NCBI GenBank assembly: GCA_013400155.1
Contig: VXBM01001320.1
Location: 1-64,000, forward strand
From: Helopsaltes ochotensis
Lineage: Eukaryota > Chordata > Aves > Passeriformes > Locustellidae
Direction of reading: 5' to 3'
Length of the DNA stretch: 64,000 bases
The translations under genes and the position numbers were made by a program. The notes under the pieces are model-generated. The model saw nothing but the letters and a program-made list of their open reading frames with translations. It did not search any database and was not told the origin of the DNA. Below are positions 22,755 through 34,019 of the stretch, piece by piece. Positions within the stretch are counted from its first letter, which is position 1, and each line of letters starts with the position of its first letter.

Positions 22755-24835
22755 CTGTGTAGGAATGAAATTTCAGTCAATTTAAAAGTAAAACTAAACA
22801 AATTTGTGCAGTACTCCTTCACTGAAGATGGGACACAGATGCTCAGCACCTCTAGAAATCAGATGAAACATTCTGATTAGAGAGTGAAATATACTCAGAC
22901 GCACAGGACACATGAACCATTAACGCGGCTCAAATCTTGCCCAAGATGGAAAGCATTAGAAGGTAGGATTTTATAGTAGAGAAGGGAAAGAGCTGAATGT
23001 AGTGGACTGAGTTTAGTGAAACTGGTGACTGGAAAATTAGGTAAGGAGGTTTTTTAACTAATTTTGCCTTTCTTTCTTTTCATAGATGCAGTGGACTATA
23101 GAAAGTAATTTGCCCTGAGGAGATTGATACAGATTGCTGTGTTGCTCTGCCTACCTACTGCATCAGACCTTTTCTGACAAGACAAATACCCAGAACCGCA
23201 ATCTCACTTTGTCCTCTTTTTTAACTGCATATATAGTATTCTGTACTGCTAAGTGGCATAGGATTCCAGGAATTGCCCGAGAGACATCAGTGGATACATG
23301 GATGTTACAGATTTCTAAAAATGTTGGCTAAGACACTTAGAAGCTTAAGTCCCAACCCTTAAGTCCCCTTTGTAGGACTTAGATTACTTAGGCATTTCTG
23401 AAAAATGGGATAAAAATTAAGCAATTTACTCATAAGTTTCTTGCCCTAAGTGAAAAATACTCAGATCTGTAATACGATTTATGGTTAGTTTTCATGTTGA
23501 TGATGTGACACACTTGGAGCCAGACATAGTATCAGCAAATAACTACTGCTGCATTTTGACAGGACGTCAGTTCTGCATGTTCAAAGCAACAGCAGCTTAG
23601 AGGCATTTCTGTAACTTAAGATCAGCACTGACTGAAGAGGCATTTTTAATGCAGTCCCTAAATGCAAAACACCTTATGACTTACTTTATTGAAAGACAGT
23701 AAGCAAGAAAAATCTCTGCTTTGCCTGCTATGAAGACTGGTCAGAAAGGCACACTATATCAAATAAGAGGACTACTACTTTAGCTACCAGGTTGTACGTA
23801 ACACAGAAGCACTGCATGTTAATTTACTGGTATTACAGAGTAGGTAGTCATTGGACACTAGGGATCTTTGAAACAATAATTATTTATTAAAACTAATCTT
23901 TAGAAGAACTTAAGCAGCATGTAGCTAACCAGGCACTACTGTGAACACCATGAAATGCATGGATGACTTTGAGAACTTAAGCTTGATCAAAATAAGATCA
24001 GTAATTTTTGTTTCCCAAAAGACACTAGGAATGCAGGAACCACATCTACCAGCAAGGATTATCTTGCATCTTCCTGCTTATGGCAGTTTTCCTAAAACTC
24101 TCATTACTGCACTTAGAGAAAGCAACAAGTTTCCCCACTATCAGCACATGACCTTGTATTTCATACTGCAGTACAATACAGGCAGCCTAACAAGACTAAG
24201 TAGTCCACATGCAATTTTTAAGTATGTACTCAAATGGATGGTTCTGTGTATTTAAACTGATCAGGACACAGCCATGTTCAGTAAGTGTGTCTGACCAGTA
24301 AGAATTTTCTCTATCACACATTTAAGATGTTTTTATTACTTATATCCATTTTGTTCTTAGTGACAACAGAGTAATTGATCAAATTTAAGTTTCTGCTTTC
24401 TTCATCTCCTTAATGCGTGCAGTAGAAGAACTTGACTTCTTTAACGTAATATTTTGATAGCCATGAGAGAATTTCAAATTGCAGTGTATCTCAGCATGAG
24501 TAAAACAGACTGGATGTCAGTATGACTCAACTCAGTTTTGACCTTGCTAAATTGTATTAGAATCACATATCCTGACATCTGCACCAGAAACAATGCAAAG
24601 CCCTTGATGTTATGGGATTGCTTATGTAAAAGACCTTCACTTTTACACTGTTTTTCACAGTTGACTCCCTGCTTTCAACTTCCTATCAATTCTTCCAATA
24701 AAAGTATTATAAAATGTTGCCCTGATTTTGCAGCCTTTCTGGTGTGTTTCTTAGTTGTTAGAATGGAGTCAGAATTCTCAATGTTTAGGCAGTGCTTTGC
24801 CTTTTCTCACGCTGGTGTTAGCAGTAGATAGGGTT
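22755..24835. other. Intergenic, nothing recognised
   Basis: AT-rich single-copy-looking sequence. A 104-codon plus-strand frame at 23941-24255 lacks any recognisable domain or splice context. Confidence 0.5.
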
Positions 24836-25059
24836 TGTTAGGGAAATGAAATTGGTAAGTATCACATACACTGAGATGAAAAAAAGACTTGATTGATTGT
24901 CAGTTTGGCCAGTGGAGCTGGAGAGGTGGCTGTGCCACCACCCAATCCCTGGCGTGGAGCGAAGATCTATTTAAAGGACAGAAATAAAGTCAAGCCCTCT
25001 TTTGATCCTTCTCCTCATTGAGTGTCCTGTGTGGCTCTTGCTGTGCTGAACAGTCCACA
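24836..25059 (+). mobile_element. LTR fragment or short solo LTR
   Basis: It starts TGTTAGGG and ends AGTCCACA. A TATA-like CTATTTAAAGG lies at 24966-24978 and an AATAAA about 10 bases later (GAAATAAAGTC), followed by a short R/U5. The layout resembles avian ERVL-type LTRs. No target duplication was found, so the exact ends are tentative. Confidence 0.5.
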
Positions 25060-27430
25060 ATAAAAGAATAAAAGAATTCTTCATGCAATTTCTCTATATG
25101 ATTCAGTAAATCATTTGCAAAGATACAATACTAGAAAAACTCCTACATAGAACAGTGCAAAAAAATACTTTGGCATGTTGCTGTCTTCATATACAAGTGT
25201 TAATGTCAATACTAACAACTTCAATCCATTTTTTTGTTGCTAAGTTTTTAGAACTGAGCCACTAGCATTTTGACATAGCATTCTCATTTTGTGAACTTTC
25301 AAAACAAGCACTTCAGTCATCAGAGTCCCTATTATCCAAAAGAAATAAAATTGCCGTGAATTGGCAATTAATAAAAAGAAATGTATTCAACAAAACACTG
25401 TGCACAATACTTCCAGCAAGCTGCTGCATGTAAGACTCTCTGACCATGCAAATTACTGACTGAGCATGCTTAAAAATAAGCTCAGTTCCATTTCATCTTT
25501 TTAGTTAGAAGGTTTAAATTTTTGGTGGTAGTTACTGTTTTAAATAATGAGAAATAATTCATCAGTTCTTCCCAAATCCTTTCACTTATTTTACTAGCTA
25601 TAAAATATTACCCGAAGTTGAATTCTGGAAAAGATTGTTACAAAAATATTAATCTTGAAGAATAGGAGACATTTCCAAAGCTTTACACCTTTTTTAGATT
25701 GAGGCAAACTGGCCGCAAAACTCCAGGCCTTTTACAAATCTTGTAACTTTGCTTTGATCAATGCTATAAATATGTTTGCATAAAACTTGCATACCATATG
25801 GAGATATTTACAAATGCTTATATTGAAAGCTTTTCTAAAAAACGATTATCAGCAACGATCAAATAACAGCTCTCCGTTAAATGCACTTGGGAAGAGGAGT
25901 GACAACTAGCATGAACAATTTTTGAGTGATCTTTGAAAAAGTGATTTTCTGAATCCTAGATAAACCCTAAATAACCTTACAAGTGATAATGATGTTAGTA
26001 CTCTAACCTTTACCATCCTAGGTTTTGTGTGACTTTGACATTCTTCAATTTATTCTAGTTTACCTGCCTTGCTGAAAATAGTTGAATCTACTTCCTCTAC
26101 TTTTCAACACATCTGGTCTTAACTGTTTTAAAAGGTTCCAGAGAAGCCTCACCATCTTCTAGCCCAAGCTATATCCTCAAACGTGGTTTTGTACTAAGAG
26201 GAAGCAAGCTTTTGTGCAGTCCAGCTTAGCTGTTTAATACATGCAGTTAGAAAGAAACAAGTAAAATGGCAGTATCTCAGGTTTCCCTTCTTTATTTGTG
26301 AGGAAGCACCTCACCTTCAGTCAAAAACAGTGGGGAAAAAAACCCCAGACTTTGGAAGGCATCATTTTTGCCTCCAGTGGACATAATATTAGTCACTCTC
26401 TCTAGCTGCACTGGAGAAAAATCCAAGTTCTGTTTGTAGAGCTGCAGTTAGACTAGAGTGTGGCATATGCTATGCTAAATTACCTGCAATAAGATATCCA
26501 TGCAAGTACAGTTGCAAATCAGTTCAAATGTTCAATGCTCACCTTAGAAGTGGAGTCTAATAATCTTACCTAGGGAACTTTATTCTATATAAAAAAACCA
26601 GGAACATACCAATTTGCTATTATTCAGCCATCTCTTCCACTAGGGAAGAGTTCCTAATTCTGATGGGGGGCAAGGGGGGGGACGAAGGTGGGGGACATCG
26701 TGTGCATATGAATAGAAACTTGAAAACATTTGGGGGGGTGGGCAGCATCCAACAAAACAAGCACCCATCACAACAGAATGACACAGGAGCCCAGGCAGTA
26801 GGTAAGCATTTCAGTGCACCTTGCTCTGTTTGCAGCCACCAGTTGTAGGTCAGCTGCCAGAAGTCCAAGTAACTCTTGAACCGAAGCCACCTAACAGTGC
26901 ATGGTAAGGAAGAAGGGTTTTGAAGGTCTAGGCTGGTCAGTTTTCCTTGCTTTCTACTTCATCTGCTTTCTGAGATTCAGTAAAGCCGGACAGCCATGCA
27001 AGAATATAAACCAGTAACACAAGACAGAACAGACAAAATGTACTGCTCCTGCACTAATATTAGATGATGCTGTTTATTTCTCGGGTCTTAAAAGACCTTA
27101 AAAAGTTTGAATATCTTATTTGATTGATCACCTCAGGATAAAGTCCCAGAGCAATCAGACTTCCAAACACACATAGAAAAATGGGAATTCCCTTCTTTGA
27201 ACAGCCCACTGCTCCCACACCTAATTAGTTCCATTCAGTTCCTCAGCACATCTACAATAATGGATAGACTCTACAACTATTATTGCAAATGGAGATAAAA
27301 AGGATATCCTTGCTGGACCTATGCAATAGTAAAGTGAACTTAGAAAGAAATTAATTCCTGAAAGCACTATGTCTCCAGAAGTCATAACTCAGGACCTAGC
27401 TCGAAAGGAGTCCATCATAGTCTAGCTCAC
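25060..27430. other. Intergenic, no gene seen
   Basis: AT-rich with no coding pattern. It contains a G-run cluster at 26664-26742, listed separately. Confidence 0.5.
26664..26742 (+). other. G-run cluster, potential G-quadruplex
   Basis: Runs of 6, 8 and 5 G within 31 bases (26665-26694), then a run of 7 at 26732-26738 followed by GGG. The loops between the first runs are short enough for an intramolecular quadruplex. Confidence 0.55.
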
Positions 27431-28010
27431 TGTGACTCCAGGTCCAATACAGCCAGGGGAGCATGGCAAAAACAGAGGGGCAGGAACAATGGAATGCCTG
27501 AAAAATAGAACTTTAATGGTGGTAAAATAACAAACACAGAGACTGCATGGTCTGAAGAGCAGCATACAAAGACCCAGGGGTAGGGTTAACTTAACAATAC
27601 ATAAGATTACCTGAGGGCAGGGTCCAATCCCAAACATGGGACAGGGACATGACCTCATATGTCAAAGGTCCTCAACCAATGGAGAACCAGAACCTGAGTT
27701 GACATGACCTATATTGGAATGATGCCATTAGCATCCTAATTTCCATCCTTTGAGTATCCCACCTCCCATGGTCTCAGGTTTATGGTTTACGCATAAGCTA
27801 CCTGTGCTAAGATATTATCCATCCTAGTTAGCTCGATTCCCACAGCAGTCTCACCCTCTCATGTTAATTTCATGTTAAATACTGCCCTTATATAAAAGTG
27901 AGCTGTAAGTTACAGAATCTTTACCTGCAATCCTGTTTTGCTACATTTTTGTAAAACAGTCTTCCTCACACTTCTAGGCCAACCCTGATCTAACAACTAA
28001 CCCTCTCACA
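27431..28010. mobile_element. LTR-like element, about 580 bp
   Basis: The ends are TGTGACTC and CTCTCACA, so inverted TGTGA/TCACA termini. It contains a TATATAAAAG box near 27889 and an ATTAAA on the minus strand near 27512. The orientation is unclear because the TATA box reads on both strands. No flanking duplication was found. Confidence 0.45.
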
Positions 28011-28810
28011 TTAGAAGGCTGGACAACATGTAATTTGCTTTAGAGCCTACATCATACCAGGTGGAGATATTTGTTCCATGTAGCAATATGTGACTATGTG
28101 ATAGCCTTCCTTTGAACTGTGTTTTTGCCTCACACTATTTGGTAACTTCCTTGACAATGGCGGCTGGCATTGCTACATTAGATGATTGCAGCCCGAAGTT
28201 GTATAGGGCATGCATCAGGAAAAAAGATATAACTTATCTGGACAGCCCTAACCCAAGAAAGCTTATTTCTTAGAAATTACTTGTTTTTCAGTAGAGTGGT
28301 TCACAGGATTTACTGAGAACAATTCCACTGAAGTGGTTGAGTGTTAACATACATTCGTCACTTGTTGAAAAGGATAAATAAAGTTAAAACTGGTGATGCA
28401 GCTGAGAGGTAAACACTGTTTATAGGGAGTCAGAAGACAAAGCAGGTAGATGGGCATATCATGCACACTCAACACCTACTGTGAAGGGAAGAGAGGGTTG
28501 TTTTGTCCATATCCATCTCTTTTCAATAGTAGAACATCCAGCAGCTCACAGCTTAGATCATTTTTAAAGGTGACAACAGCAAGGATCAGCAAAAGCAGCA
28601 GTAAAGCTAAGACCCAATGGATGGATACACAGACATTCAAAAGGAAGGAAATGCTGCAGCAGTACCTTATCTATCAATACATACACAAACATTTTCAATG
28701 CACATCTATTTCATTTGCATGTCAAACTTGCCTTCTGCTGAACCCAGTTTGAAGGAGTCACAGAAGAGCAAGTTACATTGTTTTAAAACAAATGAGACAG
28801 GCTTTAGCTA
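28011..28810. other. Intergenic, no gene seen
   Basis: No coding or repeat pattern was recognised. A 100-codon plus-strand frame at 28450-28752 shows no domain. Confidence 0.45.
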
Positions 28811-28864
28811 CTAAAGCATTTATTACTAGCATACAAAAATGAGTTACAAAACGATGGCCACAAA

Positions 28865-28882
28865 AACACACACACACACACA
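28865..28882 (+). repeat. (CA)n microsatellite
   Basis: Nine CA units (ACACACACACACACACAC) downstream of PLIN2. Confidence 0.75.
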
Positions 28883-28999
28883 ACAGCAGGCATCTGGGTA
28901 CAAACAGCATGAATCTTGCCTTTATACTATATATAAAAAAAATGTGTTGATAATTACTTAGTCACTGAAACTATGTTCATGTAGCATCTAGATGATGCT

Positions 29000-29105
29000 C
29001 TTAGTCATATGATTTAGTTTTTAGGTAGTCCTGCAAAGAGCAGGAGTCAAACTTGATGATGCTTATGGGTCCATTCCAGCTGGAGATATTCTGTGATTCC
29101 GTAGT
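29000..29105 (+). mobile_element. CR1 3' end fragment
   Basis: The plus strand carries the CR1 3' UTR pattern: TTAGGTAGTCCTGCAAAGAG, then AACTTGATGATGCTTATGGG and ATATTCTGTGATTCC. It is antisense to PLIN2 and within its probable 3' UTR. Confidence 0.85.
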
Positions 29106-29719
29106 CAAGTTACTGTGTTATCCAATACAGCTCATGTTAATACTGTCACAGCATTTAACTCCAGCTGACTCATTCAGAAACCCCACTTTTGGTTTTGGCA
29201 TTCTGCACTCACAGAACTTTTGTCATGAATTATGTAGCAATACAATCTGAGATAGTTAGATGCGTAATTATCAAATGCATGATCTGCAGCAAACATAGCA
29301 TTTAAGTGTACATAGCTAGACTGTAGAGGTTTTAAATGCTTTTCATAGTATATAAGGCTTTTATATCATTCTGGTAGTGATTAAGCAACAAATCAAAGGC
29401 TTTCAGCCATGCTGGGTTTCGTTTAGACTAATAGCATTAATACCACTGAAGCACAATGAGGTGCTTGACAGACAAATAGGGCATCCTGACAACTGTCAGC
29501 TGACAATACTTAGGCACTTGAGTCTAGTTTGAATTTTTAAGAGTGGCTTAGCTACACCGGACAATACAGCTCATGTGTAAGTGTCCTGGCCTGTAGATTC
29601 CCCTATTCCTCTATTTATGAAATGTTCACCAAAAATGGTGAAAATTGGTTTTTTAGACAGCTACACTTAGTAAGGCCAGTCATTTGGTCAGTCAGCAGAG
29701 TACATGCATGCTATGCAGT

Positions 29720-30121
29720 TTATTCAGTAGTGTGTTCAGGCTGTTTGTCTTTCTGGCTGGAACTTTCTTCCCCTTCACCTTTGCTTTCAGGAAGCTGAAT
29801 GCCAGGCAGTTGGGGGTAAAAGGGACCTACCAGCCAGTTGAGCGGTGTGTTGTTAACAAGATAATCCATCACATCATCCAAAGACTCCTTCATTTTCTTC
29901 AGCTGTCCTTTGCTAGCTGCAATAAAGCTGTCTGATAACTCTTGGAAGGAGGATGCTGACCGAAAGCTCTGGTAGACATCACCTGCCATTGACCCAACAC
30001 TGTAAACCTTATCCTGTACATTCAGTGGCAGCCCCTGTAGGCTTGAGACCAGTGTGAGGCAGGTGGTCTGAAGCTGCTGAGTGAGGCTCCGTGCAATAGC
30101 CAGAGTTCTTGACTCAATGTG
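29720..30121 (-). CDS. PLIN2: PLIN2 last coding exon
   Basis: It starts HIESRTLAIARSLTQQLQTT after the acceptor TTCTTTCTAG, contains the conserved NWLVGPFYPQL block, and stops with TAA at 29722-29720. Confidence 0.97.
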   Translation of the reverse strand, partial: HIESRTLAIARSLTQQLQTTCLTLVSSLQGLPLNVQDKVYSVGSMAGDVYQSFRSASSFQELSDSFIAASKGQLKKMKESLDDVMDYLVNNTPLNWLVGPFYPQLPGIQLPESKGEGEESSSQKDKQPEHTTE

Positions 30122-33100
30122 CTAGAAAGAACAAGCATAACAGCACATTAGTGTCTTTTTATGACTGTAGTAGCTTTATGTTGATCAAGATACTAGAAGT
30201 GAAGTAAAGGGGATATAAATGAAATAAAGCTACAGCAGATAATAAATCAGGTTTTAAGTCTGAAGCATCAAAGACTTAGAAGTACTTGATAGTTCAAGAC
30301 TCAAGTACTTTGTGAAAAGAAACTGGTAGCTTCTACCCAGCGACAGTCAAGCAGATTCTTGTTTCAACTCTGGATAATAAGTCACAGCAATTAAGTACAT
30401 TCTAATCAATTAACTATCCCTGAAAGCTAAGTATGGGACTCAGTGAGTCTGTGCCTAAGCTGCTGACCAATCATTAATTCTGGTCTGGACACATCACAGA
30501 AATGGTTTCTAGCTAATCTACATACAGATATCCCAACACAGGTTCACATGCTAAACAGGATGAGCATTCTCAAGAGAGGAGAATGAACCCCAGAGTGTTT
30601 GCAGGAAGTAGGCCCACTTAAAGACTTTGGGTCCCCTACTTCTCAGGGGTCAGCTGTTCTTAGCTTCAGCATCAATCCTTTCTGTTGCACACTTCAGGTA
30701 CTGTTAGTTTGCCATCACCTTGATAGGATACAATATGTTTATTTCTGGTGTATATTTACATCTATTTACCTCAGCACTACGCAGATCATCACCATCATTT
30801 TGGCCTGTATTTTTCTTCCATTCTACCCAGGATTGATAAAGCTTTTCCTGAGTACCAAGAAGTTTCTTATTGGCACTATTCACGTTCTTTCTGGCATACT
30901 CGATCTGAAATACAGCCAAATAAGGAAGTAGAGCCAAGAGTTCCAAACAGTTTGTTTAGGGCTTCTCTACCTTGACTGTTTTGTAACCTCCTTTAAAAAT
31001 ACTTCAGAAAATCAGTATAAACAACTTGGGAGTCTAAGAATGTGTTTAGTCTCAATGAATTGAAAACTGAAAGCAGTTTTAAGATGTTATATAGTGTTCC
31101 TCTCTGCCTCAACTATTTCCCCCGCCCTCCATCCTATAGGACAAATTGAAAGTGTATAGAAGGCCATGACTCTATGAACAGTTTGTCATGTACATAAAGG
31201 GATACTTGCTGGGATAAGACTGCTGAAGTACCAGAAATGCTCAGAGACAGAAACAGCAAGACAGCAAGTCCCAAGAGAATTTGAAATTTTACTAATAAAA
31301 AAGACTTAAAGGACTCATGTTTCTAAATTACACGACACTTTCTTCACTGAATGAAGTATGTGTCAAAACCAGCATTTCAAAACAGGAATAAATTTAAATA
31401 TGTCGCTTTATTTCTGCAGTTCTTACAGTTACAAGCAATTGCTCATTAGCTCAATCAGGCTTAGCCTGATTTAGAAAACCTCTTAATGGCAAATTCTTTA
31501 TGTTTAATGTAATACACATAATACATGTAACAATGTATTAATGCATTTAGTCAAAGAGCAATCCCAGTCTTCCTGTGACTCTTTTGACTGTTTTCTTCAC
31601 TCTAAACCAAGGCCAACATATGCTTTTTATACATCAAGTGAAAGCTTGAACTTACCAGACTAACAGTGTAGTGGAGCTGAGAGATTGTCTCCTGGCTTTT
31701 CTGTTTAGCATCTTTAACTTTGTTTAAGGCTTGTTGGTAGGCACGTGTGCGAACCTTTGAAGACAGGGATCCTAGTCTAACATAGTAGCTTGGCTTTTGG
31801 ACTCCAACTTCAAAGCCTTCAACATTTGCAGCTTCTTTCTCTAGTTATGTAGAAAGGAAGCAAATTGATTACTGGAGAAAAACTTAAGAGGTCCGAGACA
31901 ATTTTATCTGCCTAGTAACAGCTGAATGCACAGCTTGTTGAGTAGTCCCTTAGCACCACAATTAGGCTAACAGACCACCTTACAGAGAAATCCTTACTTT
32001 CATTCTGCTTCCTTTTGAGGATGCTGCTACTACAAGCAGCAAGGCAAAAGGCAGTTTGGGAAGCATGTGCCCCCTTCCCCACTATGAGTAAACAATAAAT
32101 GGATGATTGCTTACTTCTCTCCAAAATAAGCATTCCAACAAAATCAAACCTTCAACTGGTCTTACCTAGTTCTGCTTCTGTAAGTGGAAGATATTGGTCT
32201 ACAAGGGTCTCTGATTTTGTGAGAGCACTGTCCACACCGCTGCTCACCATTTGCACCACACGACTTCCCAGGACAGTGTTAATGCTGCCACTGACAACTG
32301 ATTTGGTCATTTCTACACTGTCTTGCACTGCTTCTTTAGTCTTGCCCACAACTCCAGTGATTGTGTGAGCAACAGTTTCCTTGGCACCAGTCACAGTGGT
32401 TGTTACAGCTTCTCTGGCTCCAACAACTACATCCTTGGCATTGGCAACAACCTGCCGTAAGACATACATGGATTTACTAGAAGTATTAACTAGTGAAAGC
32501 TACATAATCCAGGAAAAAATAAACTTACGCTAAAGGTTGTATAAGTATTGGTTATCTAGGAGAAAATACGCCCTGAAAAAATATGCACAAGAGAAAAAAG
32601 CGCATGACTGCCACACAGCTTTCAGCTCAAAAAACTTGAGCTCAAATTACTTGAATGTAATCCAGGCACCTCACACTGAGCAAGAAAAAGACAAAGACTC
32701 AAGGTTTAACAGACACCCACCAGTGAATTGCACCCATAGAAAGACGTTGTCAAATGGTGGGCAATTTAAAATAATTTAAAAAAAAAGCTCAATGGTCTCT
32801 CAAAGGCAACAGACAGTTCTACAGATAGACCTTTGACTTTCTCAGTGCTTCTAAGCTGTGCTTCAGGCACAACTTTTTAAAATGTGTCTCCTAGGGGTTT
32901 TAGTGATAATAGAAAAGAACAGTGTATGGTTCTTCTGCATACATAAACGGAAAAAACTTACCTTGTCAGTGGGTTGATTCAATATAGGCAGTCTCTCTTC
33001 AATTTTGTCTAGCCCTATACAAGCATAGTTGTTGGCAACTACAACTAAAAAAGAACAAGAGTTAGCTGTAACTATTTTTCCCCTAGTAAAACAACTCAAA

Positions 33101-33989
33101 CTGAAAATTCCTCCTGAAAAAGATCTCATGCAACATCCCTGATGTAGTTTCCTCCTCTTCTCAGTGAGATTTGAAGCCAAAGAACAAGGTAGAGCTACAC
33201 TGCCAGAAAAAAAAAATCCTTGAAGGCGAAGAAAATTCATTTGATATTACAAGCAACTGGTAGAAGAAGCTGAAACACCTGGCCCTCTGCCATTCTATGC
33301 AACCAGGCTTCTGGTTACAACAGCCTTGTGACACAGCTTCCAAATTTAACTAGTCCTCAGTGTAAGAAAGTACAACAGTAGCATCTGAAACCAGGTGAAA
33401 GGTGACAAAGGTGTTAGGCAAGAGACTGCGTAATCATCTCACGTATCAAAAGTCATCCATCAATTTAGTATTATGAAAGCTGGAATCTGCTTTCACTCTG
33501 GATTATTACCTTTTTTTTTTAAGTCTTATCAATGTGTAATCAGTTATGCAACAAGTCAGACAACAGGTTCAGGCAGCTACCCAAAAGATCATTCAAGATA
33601 AGCATGACCACGTTAAACTGTAAAAACCATATAAAAAACAATCAGTTGAACTAAAGTTATCAACAGCTTCATCTTTGCCTTACTTTGTGGTTCCAGTTTC
33701 TGAATGATAGGCATAGCACTTGTCATGGCTACTGATGTAATCGTCTTCACTCCTTTCTCTGCTATCTCACATACTGACTTCAGATAAGGATGGTTATCCT
33801 TCGTCATGATGTAAGCTGTGGACACCATATCATAGGTGGAGCTCACCAAAGGAAGGTTGGCAACCCTTGATACAACGTTCTGTTTAAAAGAGAAAGGTGT
33901 TAGTTGACACCTATTTTTCTGATCTAGAGAAAGAAATCATGGGACTTACTCAGACACACCTGCTGTGGATCAATTGCTGCCAATGCCAT
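29720..33989 (-). CDS. PLIN2: Perilipin-2 / adipophilin (whole gene, 7 coding exons)
   Basis: PLIN2 coats cytosolic lipid droplets, protects triacylglycerol from lipases, and is made in most lipid-loaded cells. Coding exons on the minus strand: 33960-33989, 33684-33879, 32962-33044, 32166-32451, 31656-31840, 30770-30904 and 29720-30121. All have GT/AG boundaries and matching phases. The total is 1,317 bases, 438 residues, against 437 in human. The order is an N-terminal PAT domain (about residues 10-100; LPLVSSTYDMVSTAY, TSVAMTSAMPIIQKLEPQ), amphipathic 11-mer repeats (about 100-190; VVGAREAVTTTVTGAKET, SVVSGSINTVLGSR), and a C-terminal four-helix bundle ending MKESLDDVMDYLVNN then TPLNWLVGPFYPQL. 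No signal peptide or membrane segment is expected or seen. Nothing in it is damaged. Confidence 0.97.
30770..30904 (-). CDS. PLIN2: PLIN2 exon, helical bundle
   Basis: It codes for IEYARKNVNSANKKLLGTQE and KLYQSWVEWKK. Acceptor TGTATTTCAG, donor GTAAAT, phase 0 on both sides. Confidence 0.96.
31656..31840 (-). CDS. PLIN2: PLIN2 exon, start of the C-terminal bundle
   Basis: It includes VQKPSYYVRLGSLSSKVRTR and AYQQALNKVKDAKQKSQET. The acceptor is a weak CATAACTAG, the donor GTAAGT. Confidence 0.95.
32166..32451 (-). CDS. PLIN2: PLIN2 11-mer repeat exon
   Basis: It codes for the amphipathic repeats that bind the droplet surface (TTTVTGAKETVAHTITGVVG) and runs to QYLPLTEAEL. Acceptor TTACGGCAG, donor GTAAGA. 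Confidence 0.97.
32962..33044 (-). CDS. PLIN2: PLIN2 exon, end of PAT domain
   Basis: It codes for VVANNYACIGLDKIEERLPI and LNQPTDK. Acceptor TTTTTTAG, donor GTAAGT. Confidence 0.97.
33684..33879 (-). CDS. PLIN2: PLIN2 PAT-domain exon
   Basis: It starts NVVSRVANLPLVSSTYDMVS and ends at the IQKLEPQ motif. Acceptor TTTTAAACAG, donor GTAAGG. It forms the core of the PAT domain. Confidence 0.97.
33960..33989 (-). CDS. PLIN2: PLIN2 first coding exon
   Basis: The ATG at 33989 opens MALAAIDPQQ. The exon itself begins near 34016 after an acceptor (TTCTTTCACAG), so about 27 bases of 5' UTR precede the start and a non-coding exon must lie upstream. Donor GTGTGT. Confidence 0.92.
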
Positions 33990-34019
33990 TTTTTCAGGTC
34001 TTGAACCTTACACAGCCTG

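Larger units (their letters stand above)
28811..29719 (-). other. PLIN2: PLIN2 3' UTR (inferred)
   Basis: After the PLIN2 stop there is no further coding. An AATAAA on the minus strand at 28819-28824 could end the transcript. An AATAAA also overlaps the stop codon itself but is too early to be the main signal. The region includes a (CA)n tract and a CR1 3' tail. The length is inferred. Confidence 0.4.

Noticed and set aside
23941..24831. Plus-strand frames of 97-104 codons
   Set aside because: No domain, no splice signals and AT-driven composition.
28865..28882. Tandem repeats considered as a CRISPR-like array
   Set aside because: Only short microsatellites (CA, GAAA, TTTGG) occur in the window; there are no spaced direct repeats, and the DNA is avian.
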